Of a stretch of 53,349 bases of DNA, positions 53,240-53,349 are shown piece after piece. Location of the stretch: assembly GCF_000473065.1 (NCBI RefSeq), contig NZ_AXAZ01000060.1:1-53349 (forward strand), written 5' to 3'. Every line of letters starts with the position of its first letter. Within the stretch, counting starts at the first letter, position 1. The position numbers were made by a program, and so were the translations under genes. Under the pieces are notes generated by a model. That model searched no databases. It saw nothing but the letters and a program-made list of their open reading frames with translations, and was not told the origin of the DNA. The DNA is from Bradyrhizobium sp. WSM1743 (GTDB taxonomy: Bacteria; Pseudomonadota; Alphaproteobacteria; Rhizobiales; Xanthobacteraceae).

Positions 53240-53349
53240 ATGTCTCGGAAACTCAATGCAGCGATCGCCGTGATCGGCATCGATATCGGCAAGAACTCGT
53301 TCCACCTCGTGGGTCATGATCACCGCGGTGCCATCGTGCTCCGGCAGAA
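53240..53349 (+). mobile_element. IS110-family transposase, N-terminal part (cut by window edge)
   Basis: Thirty-six codons from the ATG at 53240 with an AAGGAGCACACC site; the frame is still open at the window end. AIAVIGIDIGKNSFHLVGHD is the start of the DEDD (RuvC-like) nuclease domain of IS110/IS1111 transposases, with the first catalytic Asp in GIDIGK. The rest, including the serine-containing C-terminal domain, is outside the window, so subgroup and intactness are unknown. Confidence 0.9.

Overview
The window reads as a chromosomal segment of a Bradyrhizobium-like alphaproteobacterium. Evidence: very GC-rich coding DNA; HisZ beside HisG; the lpxK/waaA/lysophospholipid acyltransferase/DUF4170 cluster; GroESL under a CIRCE element; TorF-type porin; DUF2093, DUF6101-like and DUF2076 proteins; several families of palindromic intergenic repeats of the kind scattered through Bradyrhizobium genomes. 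Genus is an inference from these family signatures; no 16S gene is present.

Layout. 1-1838: transposon-scarred islet. A truncated IS orfA leaves the left edge, and a perfect 33-bp inverted repeat (217-249 / 1806-1838) brackets ~1.6 kb holding a HEPN-like protein (R-x4-H motif) and, on the other strand, a run of very small ORFs including one like the H-NS C-terminal DNA-binding domain. 1961-3868: three translationally coupled genes (hydrolase, membrane protein, winged-helix regulator) behind a palindromic operator. 3956-8877: xseA, small secreted proteins, a dienelactone-hydrolase-like protein lacking its nucleophile, DUF2093. 8881-14409: a six-gene minus-strand operon for lipid A/Kdo synthesis plus TldE and an IMPase-family phosphatase. 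14674-19135: DUF6101-like protein, an autotransporter and a divergent AraC regulator. 19192-27044: ubiA, rsmE, hisZ-hisG, a GT2/ChbG glycolipid pair, DUF2076. 27679-32635: L,D-transpeptidase, CheZ, lipoprotein, CIRCE-controlled groESL. 32836-40652: secreted proteins, lactate permease, SbmA/BacA-like ABC exporter, TorF porin, histone-H1-like protein. 40737-46830: glycolate oxidase glcD/glcE/glcF, with glcD separated from glcEF by two oppositely oriented genes (Tat-exported ferritin-like protein and a small secreted repeat protein) that look controlled by the general-stress sigma factor EcfG. 47106-52868: cytochrome c, a hydrolase, small proteins, TPR protein, rpmJ, an amidohydrolase behind a 35-bp palindrome, and a divergent SDR/HxlR pair. 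53110-53349: start of an IS110-family element, including the noncoding stretch expected to encode a bridge RNA.

Most of the window is core chromosome. The best candidates for something undescribed are the inverted-repeat-bounded HEPN/H-NS islet at the left edge, the stress module inserted into the glycolate oxidase locus, and the large palindrome before the amidohydrolase. Start codons were chosen by eye from ribosome-binding sites and family alignments, so several may be off by a few codons.
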